15,744 nucleotides of DNA, taken from UMGS1307 sp964523005. GTDB lineage: Bacteria > Bacillota > Clostridia > Oscillospirales > CAG-382. Of the stretch, positions 13,637-15,744 are shown in pieces. The notes beneath the pieces were generated by a model, which did not search any database, was not told where the DNA came from, and saw only the letters and a program-made list of their open reading frames with translations. The stretch covers positions 1-15,744 of the forward strand of contig CAZFZL010000031.1 of NCBI GenBank assembly GCA_964523005.1, given 5' to 3'. The first letter of the stretch is position 1. Each line of letters opens with the position of its first letter. The translations under genes were made by a program, and so were the position numbers.

Positions 13637-15391
13637 ATGGCATTTATAGAGCTGAGTGACGTCAGCTTTTCGTATTCGGAAAGCAAAAAAAATATAATAT
13701 CCTCCGTTTCGCTCAGCATAGAAAAAGGCTCCTTTACGGCGATAATCGGTCATAACGGGAGCGGAAAATCAACTCTTGCAAAGCTGATTTGCGGTATACT
13801 CACGCCGGGAAGCGGAAAAATTACCGTTGACGGACTTGATACTGCCGATGAAAAAAACTTTATCGCGCTGCGCAGAAAATGCGGAATGGTGTTTCAGAAC
13901 CCGGATAATCAGATCGTGGAAACGATCGTCGAGGAAGACGTCGCATTCGCGCCGGAAAATCTCGGCATCGCGCCTGACGAGATAAACAGGATAGTCGACG
14001 ATTGCCTTGCGACGGTCGGCATGAGTGAATACCGCCTCTATTCGACTACGAAGCTGTCAGGCGGACAAAAGCAGAAGATCGCCATTGCCGGCGTGCTGGC
14101 GATGAGCCCGGAATGTATTGTTTTCGACGAGGCGACGGCAATGCTCGACCCGAAGGGGCGTGCGGCGATAATGGATACGCTCGAAAAGCTCAACCGCGAG
14201 AAGAACATCACCGTCATCACCATAACCCACTATATGAACGAAGTCTCCGCCGCGAGCCGCGTGATAGTGCTCAGCGACGGAAAGGCCGTAATGGACGGTA
14301 CGCCGCGCGAGATATTCGCGCAGCCGGACAGACTTGCACAATACAGCCTTGCCGTTCCGCAGCTTACGGAGCTTTTCAACGCGTTGCGTTCAAACGGCGC
14401 GCCCCTTCCGCCCGTCGCGCTTCATACGATGGAGGCGGCAGACGATATTGAACGTGTACACACAGGGGTGTCCGACAGCCTTCCGAGCGCCGACAACACT
14501 CCGGATGCGGAAGAATACGCAATTGAGCTTCGCGGCGTCAGCGTCATGTACGGCAAGAACACGCCGTTCGCACAGACCGCGCTTGACGATATATCGCTTC
14601 GTCTGCCGAAGGGAAAGATAATCGGCGTTATCGGTCACACGGGAAGCGGAAAATCTACGTTTGCGAAGCTGCTCAACGGGCTTTTACGCCCCGACTGCGG
14701 CAAGGTGCTCATAGACAAAACGGATATTTGGGAAAACCCGAAGGAGATCGGCAAAATACGCAGCAAGGTCGGACTTGTTTTTCAATACCCGGAATATCAG
14801 CTTTTTGAAGAGACAGTATACAAGGACATCGCTTTCGGGCCGAACAACATGGGTCTCAAAGGCGCTGAGCTTGACGAACGCATACACAAGGCAGCGGCCT
14901 TCTGCGGACTGGACGACGAAGTGCTGAAGGCTTCCCCGTTCGACATATCCGGCGGACAGAAGCGACGCGCGGCGATAGCGGGTGTCGTGGCAATGTGGCC
15001 GTCGATACTCGTGCTTGACGAGCCGGCAGCCGGACTTGATCCGGCAGGACGCGACAGGATACTCGGCGGTCTCATTTCATACCACAGGCAAAACGATTCA
15101 ACCATGCTCATCATATCTCACAGCATGGAGGACATAGCCGGCTGCGCCGATTATATACTCGTGTTTTGCGAAGGCAAAGTGCACGCCTTCGGAACAGTGC
15201 GCGAGATATTCCGAGACACGAAGATGCTTTTTGAATCAGGACTTGATGTGCCGCAGATCACAAAGCTGTTCGTGGAGCTTGAAAAAAGAAAAATAGTCGC
15301 ACGAAGCGATATATATACGATCCCGAAGGCAGTACAGATACTCACGCCTGTCCTCGAGCCGGGAAAGGTGCTGCCATGCTCAACGACATAA
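13637..15391 (+). CDS. Fused energy-coupling factor ATPase (EcfA1-EcfA2 in one chain)
   Basis: A 584-residue protein with two complete ABC ATPases. Half 1 (about 1-245): Walker A GHNGSGKST (38-46), FQNPDNQIVETIVEEDVAF, signature LSGGQ (140-144), Walker B D164-E165 followed by ATAMLDP. It looks like EcfA1. Half 2 (about 296-560): Walker A GHTGSGKST (333-341), FQYPEYQLFEETVYKDIAFGP, signature ISGGQ (437-441), Walker B D461-E462 followed by PAAGLDP. It looks like EcfA2. A ~50-residue Pro/Asp-rich linker joins them. ECF ATPases are usually two separate genes. The pair powers uptake of vitamins or metals by S components via EcfT. The stop overlaps the EcfT start by 16 bp. The ribosome binding site (AAAGG near 13618) is 14 bases from the ATG, weaker than its neighbours. 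No frameshift is needed to explain the fusion. Confidence 0.93.
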   Translation: MAFIELSDVSFSYSESKKNIISSVSLSIEKGSFTAIIGHNGSGKSTLAKLICGILTPGSGKITVDGLDTADEKNFIALRRKCGMVFQNPDNQIVETIVEEDVAFAPENLGIAPDEINRIVDDCLATVGMSEYRLYSTTKLSGGQKQKIAIAGVLAMSPECIVFDEATAMLDPKGRAAIMDTLEKLNREKNITVITITHYMNEVSAASRVIVLSDGKAVMDGTPREIFAQPDRLAQYSLAVPQLTELFNALRSNGAPLPPVALHTMEAADDIERVHTGVSDSLPSADNTPDAEEYAIELRGVSVMYGKNTPFAQTALDDISLRLPKGKIIGVIGHTGSGKSTFAKLLNGLLRPDCGKVLIDKTDIWENPKEIGKIRSKVGLVFQYPEYQLFEETVYKDIAFGPNNMGLKGAELDERIHKAAAFCGLDDEVLKASPFDISGGQKRRAAIAGVVAMWPSILVLDEPAAGLDPAGRDRILGGLISYHRQNDSTMLIISHSMEDIAGCADYILVFCEGKVHAFGTVREIFRDTKMLFESGLDVPQITKLFVELEKRKIVARSDIYTIPKAVQILTPVLEPGKVLPCSTT

Positions 15392-15744
15392 CTCTCGGCC
15401 AGTATTTCCCCGGAAGCTCCCTGCTTCACAAAGCAGACGCGCGCTTCAAGCTTCTGAGCGCGGCGGCATTTCTTGCTTCGTCGTTTATAGCGTCAAGCGA
15501 CAGCGCTTTTCTGATGCTGCTTGCGCTGACTGCGGTAATGATCGCAGTATCGTCAATTCCCGTAAAAACCATTCTGAAAAGCCTTAAGCCGCTTTTGTTC
15601 ATCATGTGCTTTACGGCGATAATCAGCCTTTTCTGGACATCGGGAGATGTGCCGGTGTTTGAATGGAAATTTATCCACATATACAAAGAAGGCATATCAC
15701 TCGCCGTATTCATGGTGCTCAGGCTGGTGTGCATAATAAGCATA
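15376..15744 (+). CDS. ecfT: Energy-coupling factor transporter transmembrane protein EcfT (3' end outside window)
   Basis: The first 123 residues of the transmembrane coupling subunit that links the EcfA ATPases to S components. The opening MLNDITLGQYFPGSSLLHKADARFKLL is characteristic of EcfT, in which the segment up to the DxRxK region precedes the first helix. Three or four membrane segments follow in the visible part. The coupling-helix Ala-Arg-Gly motifs would lie beyond the window. The start ATG at 15376 has GGGAAAGGTG upstream and overlaps the ATPase gene by 16 bp, so translation is coupled. The family is certain; the 3' part is missing. Confidence 0.93.
   Translation, partial: MLNDITLGQYFPGSSLLHKADARFKLLSAAAFLASSFIASSDSAFLMLLALTAVMIAVSSIPVKTILKSLKPLLFIMCFTAIISLFWTSGDVPVFEWKFIHIYKEGISLAVFMVLRLVCIISI

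Overview
The window looks like chromosomal DNA from an anaerobic, gut-type member of the Clostridia (Bacillota). The grounds are consensus SigA promoters with 17-bp spacers, strong AGGAG-type ribosome binding sites, intrinsic terminators, lipoprotein signal peptides, ECF-type vitamin uptake genes and a ruvC-ruvA-ruvB cluster. This is inference from gene content and signals. No rRNA, tRNA, CRISPR array, phage gene or insertion sequence was recognised.

Layout. (1) 1-2020, plus strand: the 3' part of a magnesium transporter gene (mgtE), an ECF-transporter substrate-binding (S) component joined to it by an ATGA overlap, and a PIN-like nuclease-fold protein. These end at a perfect 20-bp bidirectional terminator shared with the converging next gene. 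(2) 2078-6226: a surface island. A large lipoprotein (discoidin-like / DUF4434-like TIM barrel / discoidin-like) and a small protein with a cysteine-rich tail lie on the minus strand. A second lipoprotein with a related discoidin-like domain lies divergently on the plus strand. All three have near-consensus promoters. The two minus-strand promoters share a 17-of-20 sequence block, and the plus-strand promoter carries a 23-bp near-perfect palindrome over its -10 box. (3) 6227-6758: a gene-free stretch with a terminator-like hairpin whose 3' arm is repeated in a 50-bp tandem array, then an operator-like inverted repeat and promoter for the next gene. (4) 6759-8174: an SPFH protein with a Gln-rich minisatellite and four zinc ribbons. 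(5) 8265-10356, minus strand: a three-gene operon of a zinc-ribbon membrane protein, a membrane-anchored protein and a Gfo/Idh/MocA oxidoreductase. (6) 10555-15744, plus strand: one long operon of ruvC, ruvA, ruvB, a SAM methyltransferase, a fused EcfA1-EcfA2 ATPase and the start of ecfT, running off the window.

How the genes fit together. RuvABC branch-migrates and resolves Holliday junctions. The fused ATPase plus EcfT form an energising module that could serve S components encoded elsewhere, including the orphan S component at 754-1269 about 12 kb upstream. The two discoidin lipoproteins and the small protein may form a co-regulated surface set, probably carbohydrate-related. The most unusual items are the EcfA1-EcfA2 fusion, the shared promoter architecture of the lipoprotein island and the 50-bp tandem array with a single complementary arm. 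No clearly new biological system is demonstrated by the sequence alone.
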